From Amycolatopsis mediterranei (GTDB taxonomy: Bacteria; Actinomycetota; Actinomycetes; Mycobacteriales; Pseudonocardiaceae): DNA of 64,000 bases. Positions within the stretch are counted from its first letter, which is position 1, and every line of letters begins with the position of its first letter. Shown here piece after piece: positions 16,828 to 26,341 of this stretch. Where the stretch lies: assembly GCF_026017845.1 (NCBI RefSeq), contig NZ_CP100416.1:1030553-1094552 (forward strand), read 5' to 3'. A model generated the notes under the pieces. The model had not been told where the DNA came from and searched no databases. It worked only from the letters and a program-made list of their open reading frames with translations. A program made the position numbers and the translations under genes.

Positions 16828-18199
16828 CGCAGGGGACTCCGGGCGAGTCTCGGAGCAGCGGCGCCGCGGCGGGGGCGGCGCCGCTGCCCGAGCCGCCGCC
16901 GGCCGCGGAGGTGGGGACCGCCGTCGAGCTGCCGCCGACCGGGGGCCCTCCGGGTGCCTGGGCCGCGGCCGGGGCCGGGCGGCCCGCCAGGCTCGCCACG
17001 AACTCGCGGACCGCCGTCAGGTCGATCTGCACGATGCTCTGCCCGTCGGCGCTGCGGCCGTTCGCCGTGACCACCGGGATCGTCGCGAACGTCAGCTCGC
17101 CCGAGGCGATCCCCCTGGCCTGCTGGGCGAACTGCAGCAGGTCGAGGCCCGGGTCCAGGGTCAACGACCGGTGCACCGCGTCCATCAGGTCGTTCAGCGT
17201 GCCGGGGCTGGTCAGGGTGCCCGCCGAAAGCAGCTGGTGCAGCGCCGACGACAGGAACGCCTGCTGCCGGACGATCCGGTCCAGGTCGCCGCGCGGCAGG
17301 TTCTTCCGCTGCCGGACGAACGACAGCGCCTCGCCGCCCGAGACCGTCTGCTCGCCGCGGCGGAAGTTCGCGCCCGAATCCTTGTCCTCGGTCGCGTGGT
17401 TCAGGCACACCTTGACGCCGCCGAGCGCCTCGGTCAGCAGGTAGAAGCCCAGCAGGTTGATCTCCGCGTAGTGGTCGATCCGCACCTGCGTCAGGTCCTG
17501 CACCGCCTGCACCAGCACCCGGCGGCCCTCGGTGTCGGAGTCGCGCTCGATCTTCGCCTGGTCGCGCTCGCCCTGCCCGCGCAGCACCTGCGCGAAGTGC
17601 GCCTTCGCGACGCCGTACGCCGAGTTGATCTTCGCCTCGCCGCGGCCCGGGATCGCTGTCCACGTGTCGCGCGGGATCGAGACCGCCGACGGCTTGCCGC
17701 CGTTCTTCGGCACCCGCAGCACGATCACCGTGTCGGTGTTCACCGCGCCGTCGTTGGATTCGGTGCGCAGCTGCCGGAGCACCCGCACCGGCAGCGCGTT
17801 GCCCTGGGCGTCCGTGCGCGCGTCGCTGCCGACGAGCAGGATGTCCTCCGCGCCGTCGTCCGCGGGCGGCGGCGCGGGCTCGCCGGCCCGCGGGGTGAGC
17901 GCGTCGGTCGTCGGGACCGTGTTCTGCAGCTGGTCCTTGGTGACGTAGACGTAGCCGCTGGCCCCGAGCGCGAGCAGCGACACCAAGCCGACCACGACCC
18001 GGCGGCTCACCCGGCCCACCCGACGCATCCGCGACGGCGGTGCAGCGGCAGCCTGCCGCGGAACCGGCGACGGCTTCTGTGTCGTCCGGGGCTTCGCCCC
18101 GGGCCGGGGGCTTCGCCACCCGGACCCCCGCAAACGGTGGTCGTCGCTGTGCGTCACCGGATCGGCCGTCGCCTCCGGTTCTTCCTGGTCGCCTGCCAC
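16820..18199 (-). CDS. LytR-CpsA-Psr (LCP) family envelope ligase
   Basis: 459 aa, GTG start with GGGGGAGG upstream. LCP enzymes move polyprenyl-pyrophosphate-linked glycans (arabinogalactan in actinobacteria) onto peptidoglycan. A basic, disordered cytoplasmic tail (1-65) leads to one transmembrane helix (about 68-88). The extracellular LCP domain (about 115-330) shows DILLVGSDART, NTDTVIVLRVP, SIPRDTW and LSFVRQRKNLPRGDLDRIVRQQ, with the conserved Arg and Asp residues. A C-terminal Ala/Pro/Gly-rich region follows in place of a LytR_C domain, and the protein ends PCVN, as does the neighbouring LCP protein. Confidence 0.93.
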   Translation of the reverse strand: MAGDQEEPEATADPVTHSDDHRLRGSGWRSPRPGAKPRTTQKPSPVPRQAAAAPPSRMRRVGRVSRRVVVGLVSLLALGASGYVYVTKDQLQNTVPTTDALTPRAGEPAPPPADDGAEDILLVGSDARTDAQGNALPVRVLRQLRTESNDGAVNTDTVIVLRVPKNGGKPSAVSIPRDTWTAIPGRGEAKINSAYGVAKAHFAQVLRGQGERDQAKIERDSDTEGRRVLVQAVQDLTQVRIDHYAEINLLGFYLLTEALGGVKVCLNHATEDKDSGANFRRGEQTVSGGEALSFVRQRKNLPRGDLDRIVRQQAFLSSALHQLLSAGTLTSPGTLNDLMDAVHRSLTLDPGLDLLQFAQQARGIASGELTFATIPVVTANGRSADGQSIVQIDLTAVREFVASLAGRPAPAAAQAPGGPPVGGSSTAVPTSAAGGGSGSGAAPAAAPLLRDSPGVPCVN

Positions 18200-18236
18200 G
18201 CTGGCTTACCTCCCCCGAACACCCTGCGTACGCAGT

Positions 18237-19763
18237 CTAGTTGACGCAGGGAACGTCGCCCGCCGTGATCGGCGGCGCGGCGGGGGTGGGCGCCGCCGAC
18301 GTGGCGGCCGGCGGCTTGGCGGCCGTCGACGTCGGCGCGGCGGCCGGGCTCCGGAAGTCCTTGCCCAGCAGCACGCGCACGTGCCCGGCCGGGACGTCCC
18401 GGTCCGGCTCGGCCTGCACCGCGGTGCCCAGCGCCTGCTTGACCAGGCCCAGCGCGGTGTCGTCGGCCGGGTTGTACCGGACGACCGTCGTGGTGCGGAC
18501 GCCCAGCCGCTGGTCGGCGGCGAGCGTGAAGCCCTTGTCCTGCAGCATCGTGTGCGTCTGGCCGGCCAGCGACGGCGTGCCCGAGCCGTCGAACAGCTCG
18601 ACCGTGACGGCCTTCGCCCCGGGCAGCTGCGTCGACGCCGGAACCGCCGAAGTGCCGCCGTCCGAGGTCAGCCGCGCCACCTCCGCCGCCACCTGGGCCG
18701 GGTCGACGCGCAGCACGTCGGCGCCGCCGATGGTCGCGTTGCCCAGGGTGGGGATGGTGTGGAACTCGATGTTGCCGCCGGTCAGGCCGCGCATCTGCGC
18801 GGCGAACTCGGTCAGGTCCCAGCCCTGCGACACCACGACGGACTTCTTCACGGCCGTCACCAGGTCGGCGATCTTCACCGGGCTGGTCAGCACGTCGCTC
18901 GAGATCACCTTCCGGGCCAGGCCGGAGAGGAACGCCTGCTGGCGGGCGATCCGGTCGAGGTCGTAGTTGGGCAGGCCGTAGCGCTGGCGGACGAAGGCGA
19001 GCGCCTGCACGCCTTCGATCGTCTGGCGGCCGCCCGGCAGGTCGACGCCGGACTTCGTTTCCTTGACCGGGCCCTTGAGGCAGACTTCGACGCCGCCGAT
19101 GGACTTGGTGATCTCGTAGAAGCTCGCCAGGTTCACCTCGGCGTAGCGGTCGATCATGCCCGGCTTGCCGATGAACTTCTCGAGCGTGGCGATGAGGTTC
19201 TTGCGCCCGGCGACCTTCGCCTGCGCGTCGGCTTCCTTGAGGTCGGTCATGCCCTGGCGCTGCAACGCCCGGTAAGTGTCCGTGTACGCGTAGACGAACG
19301 CGCTGTTGAGCTTGTGCTTGCCGAAGCCGCCGGCCAGTTCCACCCACGAGTCGCGGGGGAACGAGACCGCGATCGCGTGCTTCCCGTTCTGGGGGATGTG
19401 CACGAGGATCATCGTGTCGGTGTTCAGTTCGCCGTCGGAGACGCCGGCGTGCAGCATGTCCAGCACCTCGCGCGGCAGCGGGTTGCCCTGCGCGTCGGTG
19501 CGGCTGTCCTGCCCGACCAGGAGGATGTCGATCGCGCCGTCGAGCGGCTTCGCGTGCGCCTCGGTGTCGGCGAAGACGTTCGTGGTGGTCAGGCCGGTGG
19601 TGGGATCGCCGATGTACTGCCAGCCGTACCAGGTCAGGGCCAGCACGACCACCGACAGCAGGGAAACCACGACCTTGCCGCCGCGGCGGGCGAAGACCGC
19701 GGCACCGCGGCCGGTGTCCGGCCGCCGGCGCGCCGGGATGGCCGGCGCAGCCTGTTCGGTCAC
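18237..19763 (-). CDS. LCP family envelope ligase with LytR_C domain
   Basis: 508 aa, GTG start with GGGGAGG upstream. Same plan as its neighbour: basic N-terminus, transmembrane helix at about 30-50, LCP domain (about 75-300) with DILLVGQDSRTDAQGNPLPR, NTDTMILVHIP, SFPRDSW and FVRQRYGLPNYDLDRIARQQ. A LytR_C domain follows (about 395-470, VTVELFDGSGTPSLA onward), then an Ala/Pro/Thr-rich tail ending PCVN. It is transcribed in tandem with the other LCP gene (37-nt gap) and divergently from rfbB. Attachment of rhamnose-linked arabinogalactan to peptidoglycan is the likely role. Confidence 0.94.
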   Translation of the reverse strand: MTEQAAPAIPARRRPDTGRGAAVFARRGGKVVVSLLSVVVLALTWYGWQYIGDPTTGLTTTNVFADTEAHAKPLDGAIDILLVGQDSRTDAQGNPLPREVLDMLHAGVSDGELNTDTMILVHIPQNGKHAIAVSFPRDSWVELAGGFGKHKLNSAFVYAYTDTYRALQRQGMTDLKEADAQAKVAGRKNLIATLEKFIGKPGMIDRYAEVNLASFYEITKSIGGVEVCLKGPVKETKSGVDLPGGRQTIEGVQALAFVRQRYGLPNYDLDRIARQQAFLSGLARKVISSDVLTSPVKIADLVTAVKKSVVVSQGWDLTEFAAQMRGLTGGNIEFHTIPTLGNATIGGADVLRVDPAQVAAEVARLTSDGGTSAVPASTQLPGAKAVTVELFDGSGTPSLAGQTHTMLQDKGFTLAADQRLGVRTTTVVRYNPADDTALGLVKQALGTAVQAEPDRDVPAGHVRVLLGKDFRSPAAAPTSTAAKPPAATSAAPTPAAPPITAGDVPCVN

Positions 19764-19900
19764 GCGCTTCCTCCCCCTGCGACCCCGTGCTTCCCCCAGG
19801 ACACCGGTGTGTCTCCAAGAAGACTCTACTGAGGCCGTTGTGGGACCTCCGTAGGCTGGGGGCGGATTGCCCCGTCCGGGGTGTGAGGAAAGGCGGGAAG

Positions 19901-20890
19901 ATGCGGGTCCTGGTCACCGGTGGTGCCGGCTTCATCGGGTCGCACTACGTCCGGCAGGTGCTGACCGGCGCCTACCCGACGCTGCGCGACGCCGAGGTGG
20001 TCGTGCTGGACAAACTCACCTACGCGGGTAACGAAGCCAACCTGGCCCCGGTCGCCGCCGACCCGCGGCTGAAGTTCGTCCGCGGCGACATCTGCGACAC
20101 GGCGCTGGTCACCGAGGTGATGACCGGTGTGGACCTCGTCGTGCACTTCGCGGCGGAGTCCCATGTGGACCGCTCGATCCTCGGCGCGGCCGACTTCGTG
20201 CTGACGAACGTGCTCGGCACGCAGAACCTGCTGCAGGCGGCCCTGGAAGCCGGCGTCGGCAAGTTCGTGCACGTGTCCACCGACGAGGTGTACGGCTCGA
20301 TCGAGCACGGTTCGTGGACCGAAGACCACCTGCTGGAGCCGAATTCGCCCTATTCGGCGTCGAAGGCGTCCTCCGATCTGGTGGCGCGGTCGTTCTTCCG
20401 CACCCACGGGCTGCCGGTGTGCATCACCCGGTGTTCCAACAACTACGGTCCGTACCAGTTCCCGGAGAAGGTCATCCCGCTGTTCGTCACCAGCCTGCTC
20501 GACGGGGGGAAGGTGCCGCTCTACGGTGACGGGCTCAACGTCCGTGACTGGCTGCACGTGGACGACCACTGCCACGGCATCCAGCTGGTCGCCGACGGCG
20601 GCCGGCCGGGCGAGATCTACAACATCGGCGGCGGCACCGAGCTGACCAACCGGTCGCTGACGGAGAAGCTGCTGGAGGCGGTCGGCGCGAGCTGGGACAG
20701 CGTCGAGCCGGTCGAAGACCGCAAGGGCCACGACCGCCGATACTCGGTGGACATCACGAAGATCAGCCGGGAGCTGGGGTACGCTCCGCGCGTCTCCTTC
20801 GAGGACGGTCTGGCCGCGACAGTGGCGTGGTACCGGGACAATCGCGCGTGGTGGGAGCCGCTGGCCGGACGGGCCGCGCTGAAGAAATAG
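19901..20890 (+). CDS. rfbB: dTDP-glucose 4,6-dehydratase
   Basis: 329 aa, ATG at 19901 after GAGGAAAGGCGGG. Converts dTDP-glucose to dTDP-4-keto-6-deoxyglucose, the second step of dTDP-L-rhamnose synthesis. MRVLVTGGAGFIGSHYVR is the NAD-binding loop; HFAAESHVDRS, STDEVYG and YSASKASSD (catalytic Tyr and Lys) are all intact, as are RCSNNYGPYQFPEK and GDGLNVRDWLHVDDH. Length is normal. rfbD follows after 11 nt. A TAGGCT -10-like box at 19852-19857 suggests a leader of about 37 nt. Confidence 0.97.
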   Translation: MRVLVTGGAGFIGSHYVRQVLTGAYPTLRDAEVVVLDKLTYAGNEANLAPVAADPRLKFVRGDICDTALVTEVMTGVDLVVHFAAESHVDRSILGAADFVLTNVLGTQNLLQAALEAGVGKFVHVSTDEVYGSIEHGSWTEDHLLEPNSPYSASKASSDLVARSFFRTHGLPVCITRCSNNYGPYQFPEKVIPLFVTSLLDGGKVPLYGDGLNVRDWLHVDDHCHGIQLVADGGRPGEIYNIGGGTELTNRSLTEKLLEAVGASWDSVEPVEDRKGHDRRYSVDITKISRELGYAPRVSFEDGLAATVAWYRDNRAWWEPLAGRAALKK

Positions 20891-20901
20891 AGGAAGTGTT
20901 C

Positions 20902-21801
20902 GTGCCGCTGACGGTGCTGGTGCCCGGGGGTTCCGGGCAGCTCGGCCGGGATCTCGCCGCGCTGGCGTCCCCTTCGGTGGACGTCGTGGCCCCGGGTTCG
21001 GCCGAGCTGGACGTGACGGTGACGAGCCAGGTGCTGGCCGCGGTGGGGGCGCTGGCCGAGCGGGCGCGGGAAGCGGGTTCGGCGCCGGTGGTCGTCAACG
21101 CGGCGGCGTACACGGCGGTCGACGCGGCGGAAACCGACGAGGAGCGCGCGTTCGCGGTGAACGCGGACGGGCCGCGGGTGCTCGCGGCGGCGTGCGCGTC
21201 CCGGCGGGTGCCGCTGATCCACGTGTCGACGGATTACGTGTTCCCGGGTGAGGCTTCCGCGCCGTACGAGCCTTCGGACAAGCTGGGCCCGCGCAGTGCT
21301 TACGGCCGCACGAAGGCGGCGGGCGAGGACGCGGTGCTCGGGTCGGGGGCGTCGTCGTGGGTGGTGCGGACCGGGTGGCTCTACGGGCGTTCCGGCTCGA
21401 ACTTCGTGAAGACCATGGCGCGGCTGGAGTCTTCCCGGGACACCTTGTCCGTTGTGGACGATCAGGTCGGCGGTCCCACGTGGACGGCCGACCTGGCGGC
21501 GGGACTGCTCGAGCTGGCGTCCCGGGTGGCGGCCGGCGAGGGGCCGTCGCAGCGGATCCTGCACTGCACCAACGCGGGGGAGGTGAGCTGGTGCGGGTTC
21601 GCGCAGGCGATCTTCAAGCACCTGGGCGCGGACCCGTCGCGGGTCCGTCCGTGCACGTCGGCGGAGTACCCGCAGGCGGCGACCCGGCCGGCGTACTCGG
21701 TGCTGTCCCCGGCCTCGTGGCTGGAAGCGGGGTTGACCCCGATGCGGTCGTGGGAAGAGGCGCTGGACGCCTACTTCGCGGCCGGGTCAGTGACGCCCTG
21801 A
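20902..21801 (+). CDS. rfbD: dTDP-4-dehydrorhamnose reductase
   Basis: 299 aa. GTG at 20902 is preferred over GTG at 20896 because GAGGAA lies 6 nt before it. Catalyses the last step to dTDP-L-rhamnose. PGGSGQLGRDLA is the nucleotide-binding loop; VVNAAAYTAVDAAE, STDYVFPG, SAYGRTKAAGE (Tyr and Lys) and RTGWLYG are family signatures. With rfbB it supplies rhamnose to the WbbL-type transferase at 28713. rfbA and rfbC are not in the window. Its last 15 bp overlap the convergent GT4 gene. Confidence 0.96.
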   Translation: MPLTVLVPGGSGQLGRDLAALASPSVDVVAPGSAELDVTVTSQVLAAVGALAERAREAGSAPVVVNAAAYTAVDAAETDEERAFAVNADGPRVLAAACASRRVPLIHVSTDYVFPGEASAPYEPSDKLGPRSAYGRTKAAGEDAVLGSGASSWVVRTGWLYGRSGSNFVKTMARLESSRDTLSVVDDQVGGPTWTADLAAGLLELASRVAAGEGPSQRILHCTNAGEVSWCGFAQAIFKHLGADPSRVRPCTSAEYPQAATRPAYSVLSPASWLEAGLTPMRSWEEALDAYFAAGSVTP

Positions 21802-22872
21802 GGCCAGCCGGTAGGCGCCCACCGTCAGCTCCGCGCACGTGCGCCACGTGAAGTTCGCCGCGTGCGCCCGCCGTGACGCCGAGGTCGCCACCGCGTGCGG
21901 GTCCGTCACCGCGGTCCGCAACGCCTCCGCGAGGCCGTCCACATCGCCGTACGGGACCAGGCTGGCGCATTCGCCCGCCACCTCGCGCAACGCCGGGATG
22001 TCCGTGCAGACCACCGGGACGTCGGAGGCCATCGCCTCCAGCACCGGCAGCCCGAACCCCTCGTCGCGGGAGGGCAGCACCAGCGCCGACGCGCCCGCCA
22101 CCACCGTCCGCAGGTCCACATCGGACAGATAGCCGGTCTGGCACCTCCGCGGGCCGCGGGGGAACGGACCCGGGCCCGCGAACACCAGGTCCGGCAGGTC
22201 CGGCGCCGAGTCGTGGGCCCTGGCCAGCCAGTCCAGGCCCTTGCGCGGCCCCGCGGCGCCGGCGAAGAGCAGGTACCGGGCCGGGAGCCCGAGCCGCGCC
22301 CGGCGCTCGTCGTCCGGCGGGCGCGCCGTGAACCACGCGGGGTTCACGCCCAGCGGCGTCACCACGATCTTGTCGCGGGCGACGTCGAGGCGTTCCGCCA
22401 CCGCGTCCGCGACCGCGGCGGTCGGGGTGCAGATGACGTTCGCCCGCCGCGCGCCGCGGCGGACCAGCTCCGGCAGGCCGTGATCGCTCGGGGCCAGCTC
22501 CGCCGGGTTGTCGAAGAAGGCCAGGTCGTGGATCGTCACCACGCCCGCCGCGCGGAAACGGCCCGGCAGCACGAAGTTCGTGCCGTGCACCACGTCCGTC
22601 GGCCCCGCGAACACCTCCACCGGCGGGAAGTCCGAACGCTGCCACGCCATCCGCAGCAGCCGCGCCGCCACCGGCATCCCGCGGGCGCGGGCGCCGTACG
22701 GGAGCACGTGCCGCAGCCGCCGCCAGCCGCGCAGCGTGAACGCCACCGCGCGCGTGTCGACCTCCGGGATCGACACCAGCTCTTCGATCAGCGCGGACGT
22801 GTACCGGCCGATCCCGGTGCGCGAGCCGAGCAGCGGGGTGCCGTCGAGGAGAACGCTCAGTGACCTAGCCAC
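21787..22872 (-). CDS. GT4 family glycosyltransferase
   Basis: 361 aa, GTG start overlapping the preceding gene's stop by 8 bp. A GT-B retaining transferase: TGIGRYTSALIEEL near residue 17 is the N-terminal donor/acceptor loop, LLFAGAAGPRKGLDWL near 210 opens the C-terminal Rossmann domain, and SRDEGFGLPVLEAMASDVPVV near 280 holds the EX7E nucleotide-sugar motif. Soluble and probably at the inner membrane face. It is the last gene of a three-gene minus-strand unit starting at 26335. Donor and acceptor are unknown. Confidence 0.9.
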   Translation of the reverse strand: MARSLSVLLDGTPLLGSRTGIGRYTSALIEELVSIPEVDTRAVAFTLRGWRRLRHVLPYGARARGMPVAARLLRMAWQRSDFPPVEVFAGPTDVVHGTNFVLPGRFRAAGVVTIHDLAFFDNPAELAPSDHGLPELVRRGARRANVICTPTAAVADAVAERLDVARDKIVVTPLGVNPAWFTARPPDDERRARLGLPARYLLFAGAAGPRKGLDWLARAHDSAPDLPDLVFAGPGPFPRGPRRCQTGYLSDVDLRTVVAGASALVLPSRDEGFGLPVLEAMASDVPVVCTDIPALREVAGECASLVPYGDVDGLAEALRTAVTDPHAVATSASRRAHAANFTWRTCAELTVGAYRLASGRH

Positions 22873-25375
22873 GGCGGAGCCGCTGCTTCACGAGCTTGAG
22901 CGCCCGGCCGCCGGCGCGCCGCGCCAGTTCGGCAGGCCCGCCCGCGTCGAGGTACTCGCGGATCAGGTCCACGTCCCGCCGCAGCATGGCCCGGCCGCGG
23001 ACCGGCGGCGTCGTCACCAGGTCCGCCGATCCGGGCAGCCGGTCGGCGGCCGGCCGCGGGTCGCGGCAGAACTCCACCAGCGGCTTCAGCGCCTCGGGCC
23101 ACGCGAACCGCTGCGCGACGACGGCGAGCCGCTCGACGCAGCCCGCGGCGAATTCCTCGTCGTACAACGCCTTTTCGAGCGCGTCGGCCAACGCGGCGTC
23201 GTCTTCGGCCGGGACGACTACGCCGAGCTTCTCCGCCCGGACCAGGTCGGCGAACGCGTCGCCGTCGGTGGTGACGATCGGCAGCCCCGCCCACAGGTAG
23301 TCCAGCACGCGGGTGCGGAACGCGAACGTCGTCTCGACGTGCTCGTAGTGCGTGGTGACGCCGCAGTTCGCGTCGAGCAGCCAGTTCTGGCGCTCGTGGT
23401 AGGGCACCCACTGCTCGTTGAAGTAGACGTGCTTGCCGGTCAGCCCCAGCGCATCGGCCAGCCGCATCGTCCGTGTGCCGATGTCCATCTCGGCGACCTC
23501 GGGGTTCGGGTGCTTCATGCCGAGGAACACCAGCCGGACGTCGCCGCGGCGGCGGCGCAGCTGCTCGATCGCGCGCACCAGCGTCAGCGGGTCGAACCAG
23601 CTGTACACCCCGCCCGCCCACAGCACGACGTGGTCGGTGCCGCCGATGCCCAGCGACGAACGCAGCCCCGGCCCGGTGCGCACCGGCGGCTCCGGCGGCA
23701 GGCCGAAGGGCACGACCGCGAGCAGCGACTGCGTCGTCGGGTCGGCGTCGTAGAGCCGCGGTGAAAGCCGGCCCATCGCGGCGAGGTGCCCCAGCCAGAA
23801 GTGCCGCTGCCGCTCGGACGCGCAGAGGAAGAAGTCACCGCGTTCGAGCTGGGCGTCGAGGACGCGGGTCACGCCGGCGAGGTCGGCCGCGCGCTGGTCG
23901 TCGGCCACGCCCTTGCCCTGTTCCAGCAGCTCCAGGTGCATCGGGTCGTACAGGTCGGCGACGACGATCTTGCCGCTGTGCTGCTTCTTCAGCGACGGCG
24001 CCAGCTCCAGCACGTGCCCCTGCAGGACGACGACGTCGGCCCAGGCGATCGGCGCGTCCAGCTCGCGGTGCTTGCCCGCGCTCACCCGGAACGGCGCCGG
24101 CGGCGGCGTCGCGAGGGGGTTGGTGGTGACGAGGTGGACGTCGTGTTCGGCGGCGAGCGCGAGGGCGATGTTCCAGGCGCGGATCGCCGGGCCCGCCATC
24201 CGCTCGGTGAGCGCGTCGCCGGTGAGCACCAGGACCTTCCGGCGCTGCCCGAAGGCCTTCTCGATGCCGAACGCCTCGACGAGGATGTCGTGCGCGGCCA
24301 GGTAGCGCGGGAGCGGATACGCCGGCTCCAAAGCCTTGCGCAGCAACGGAAGCAGGTCGGCGTCGGTGCGGACGCGGGCCGCCTGTTCGACCGCGCGGGA
24401 CGCGGCCAGCGCGGGCAGTTGCTCGACGAACTGGTCGATGGCCAGCAGCCCGGCGAGCGTGGTGCGGGGGATGGCGACGTCGCCGGACTCGATCGGGCCG
24501 ACACCCTGTTCGAGGTCGAGCTGGGTGGCGTCGAGCTCGCCGCGTGCGGTGGCCCGGCGCACGGCCAGGGCGAGCGCCGCGGGCAGCGCGCGGGCCAGGG
24601 TCTCGTCGGAGAGGTTCTTGTACAGCGCGGCCAGGGCGTTGCGCTCCAGCAGGAACGTCTCGCGACCGGTCTCGGGTGCGTCGACCGACGCCATCGTGCC
24701 GTGGTGGCGGTGATAGGTCAGCGACTCCGGGACGTACCGGACGCGCCAGCCGCGCAGGTTGAGCCGCCAGCCGAGGTCGACGTCCTCGTAGAACATGAAG
24801 AACCGCTCGTCGAAGCCGCCGAGCTCGGCGAACACGCTCGCCCGGACGAACATCGCCGAGCCGGTGCCGAACAGGACGTCCTTCGCGACCTCGTGCTCGG
24901 CGGCCGGGACGTCGGCCAGCGGCGAACCGGCGTGGCGCTTGTAGCCCATGCCGAACCAGGTCAGGCCGCCGTCGACGAAGTCGGTGCCGGTGCCGTCCCA
25001 GTCGAGGACCTTGCTGGCCACGGCGGCGACGCGGGGCTGGGCGCGCAGCTCGGCGACGGCGGCGGAGACCCAGCCGGGTGCCGGGCGGGCGTCGTTGTTG
25101 AGGAAGGCGAGGACCGTGCCCTTCGCGTGCTTCGCGCCGAGGTTGCAGCCGCCCGCGAAGCCGGTGTTGCGGCCGGCCTCGACGACCTGGACCCGGGGGA
25201 CGGCCTCGCGGATGCGGGCGGCCTCGGCTCCGTCGGCGGAGTTGTCGACGCAGATCAGCTCGAGCTCGGGGTAGTCGTGCTCGGCGAGCGCGCGCAGGCA
25301 GGTGATCGTGTCGGCGGAGCCGTGGTAGTTCACCACGATCACCGAGACGAGCGGTTGCGGATCCCCCTGCGCCAA
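22865..25375 (-). CDS. GT2-GT4 fusion glycosyltransferase
   Basis: 836 aa, TTG start supported by GAGGAG about 6 nt upstream. Residues 1-270 form a GT2 (GT-A) domain: SVIVVNYHGSADT, VDNSADG, NTGFAGGCNLGAK, FLNNDARP with the metal-binding Asp, and FFMFYEDVDLGWRL. Residues 270-370 are a helical linker. Residues 375-740 form a GT-B domain with an N-terminal Rossmann half (RKVLVLTGDALTERMAGPAIRAW) and a C-terminal half (VVLWAGGVYSWFDPLTLVRAI, FRTRVLDYLWAGLPIV). The C-terminal 90 residues are basic. Two transferases in one chain imply sequential addition of two sugars. The product is unknown. Confidence 0.88.
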   Translation of the reverse strand: MAQGDPQPLVSVIVVNYHGSADTITCLRALAEHDYPELELICVDNSADGAEAARIREAVPRVQVVEAGRNTGFAGGCNLGAKHAKGTVLAFLNNDARPAPGWVSAAVAELRAQPRVAAVASKVLDWDGTGTDFVDGGLTWFGMGYKRHAGSPLADVPAAEHEVAKDVLFGTGSAMFVRASVFAELGGFDERFFMFYEDVDLGWRLNLRGWRVRYVPESLTYHRHHGTMASVDAPETGRETFLLERNALAALYKNLSDETLARALPAALALAVRRATARGELDATQLDLEQGVGPIESGDVAIPRTTLAGLLAIDQFVEQLPALAASRAVEQAARVRTDADLLPLLRKALEPAYPLPRYLAAHDILVEAFGIEKAFGQRRKVLVLTGDALTERMAGPAIRAWNIALALAAEHDVHLVTTNPLATPPPAPFRVSAGKHRELDAPIAWADVVVLQGHVLELAPSLKKQHSGKIVVADLYDPMHLELLEQGKGVADDQRAADLAGVTRVLDAQLERGDFFLCASERQRHFWLGHLAAMGRLSPRLYDADPTTQSLLAVVPFGLPPEPPVRTGPGLRSSLGIGGTDHVVLWAGGVYSWFDPLTLVRAIEQLRRRRGDVRLVFLGMKHPNPEVAEMDIGTRTMRLADALGLTGKHVYFNEQWVPYHERQNWLLDANCGVTTHYEHVETTFAFRTRVLDYLWAGLPIVTTDGDAFADLVRAEKLGVVVPAEDDAALADALEKALYDEEFAAGCVERLAVVAQRFAWPEALKPLVEFCRDPRPAADRLPGSADLVTTPPVRGRAMLRRDVDLIREYLDAGGPAELARRAGGRALKLVKQRLRRG

Positions 25376-25408
25376 AGCCAGCTCCTCGTCGTCGATCCTG
25401 GCGCAAGC

Positions 25409-26335
25409 TTAAAGGCCTGCCCATGCCTCCCAGACCGCGCCTCGGCCGAGCGCCGCGCGGCGGGTGATCTTGCGCCGGGCCCGCAACGTCGCAGGTAGCC
25501 GCAAGGCCACTTCGGCGAGGACCCGGCAGCGCAGGCCGAAGCGGAAGTTCGCCGCCGCCGGCCGCCCGGGCCGCAGTGGCAGCACCGCTGTCAACACGGC
25601 GAACCGGAGCAGCTGGTTCACCGCGACACCGCGGGGCGCGCAACGCAGCAGCATGAGCAGCCGGTTGCGCTCGTTCCAGCGGTGGAACAGCGGCGACCCC
25701 AGCTCGCTGCTGACGCCGTGGGCGTGCCGGACGCGGGCGTCCGGCGCCGCGACGACGTCCCACCCGGCCAGCCGCAGCCGCCACGCCGTGTCGGTGTCCT
25801 CGTAATAACAGAAGAATCCGGCCGGGACGCCGTGCACGCTCTTCAGCGCGTCGGTGCGCAGCAGCGCCGCGCCGCCGCAGAAGCCGAACACCTCGCCGGC
25901 GGGCTCGGGGACGTCGGCGCCGTGGCCGTCGGCGGTCAACCGGACGCCGGCCGACTGCGTGGTGCCGTCGGGACGCACGAGCCGGGACGTCGCCGCGGCG
26001 GCCAGCGGCGCCTTCTCGAGGGTGTCCTCCAGTGTCGCGAGCCAGTCCGGCGCCGGTTCGGCGTCGTCGTTCAGCCACGCCGTGAACGGCGTCCCGACCT
26101 TCCCGGCGGCGACGGCGAGCGCGCCCGCGTAGCCGGTGTTGCGCGGGAGGCGGAGCACTTCCGGGCGCGAAGGGTGGGCCGCGAGCAGGGCGGCGGTGCC
26201 GTCGGCGGAGGCGTTGTCGACCACGAGCGTCCGATGTGGACGCGTCTGCGCGGAGAGCGCGTCGAGGCAGGCCGTGATGTGCCCGGCACCCCGCCAGGTC
26301 ACGACTACCACCGTGGTGGCGGGATTCGCGGTCAC
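25409..26335 (-). CDS. GT2 family glycosyltransferase
   Basis: 308 aa. GTG at 26335 is chosen because VVVVTWRGAGHIT, the first strand of a GT2 domain, begins about 8 residues later and a TATTGT box lies 7 nt upstream. VDNASADGT, NTGYAGALAVAAGK, WLNDDAEP (metal-binding Asp pair) and FFCYYEDTDTAWRLRLAGW are typical of WbbL/rhamnosyltransferase-like GT2 enzymes. A C-terminal basic amphipathic region (about 255-308) may contact the membrane. It begins the unit 26335-21787 and is divergent from a GT4 gene, only 18 nt apart. Confidence 0.88.
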   Translation of the reverse strand: MTANPATTVVVVTWRGAGHITACLDALSAQTRPHRTLVVDNASADGTAALLAAHPSRPEVLRLPRNTGYAGALAVAAGKVGTPFTAWLNDDAEPAPDWLATLEDTLEKAPLAAAATSRLVRPDGTTQSAGVRLTADGHGADVPEPAGEVFGFCGGAALLRTDALKSVHGVPAGFFCYYEDTDTAWRLRLAGWDVVAAPDARVRHAHGVSSELGSPLFHRWNERNRLLMLLRCAPRGVAVNQLLRFAVLTAVLPLRPGRPAAANFRFGLRCRVLAEVALRLPATLRARRKITRRAALGRGAVWEAWAGL

Positions 26336-26341
26336 GTCCCG

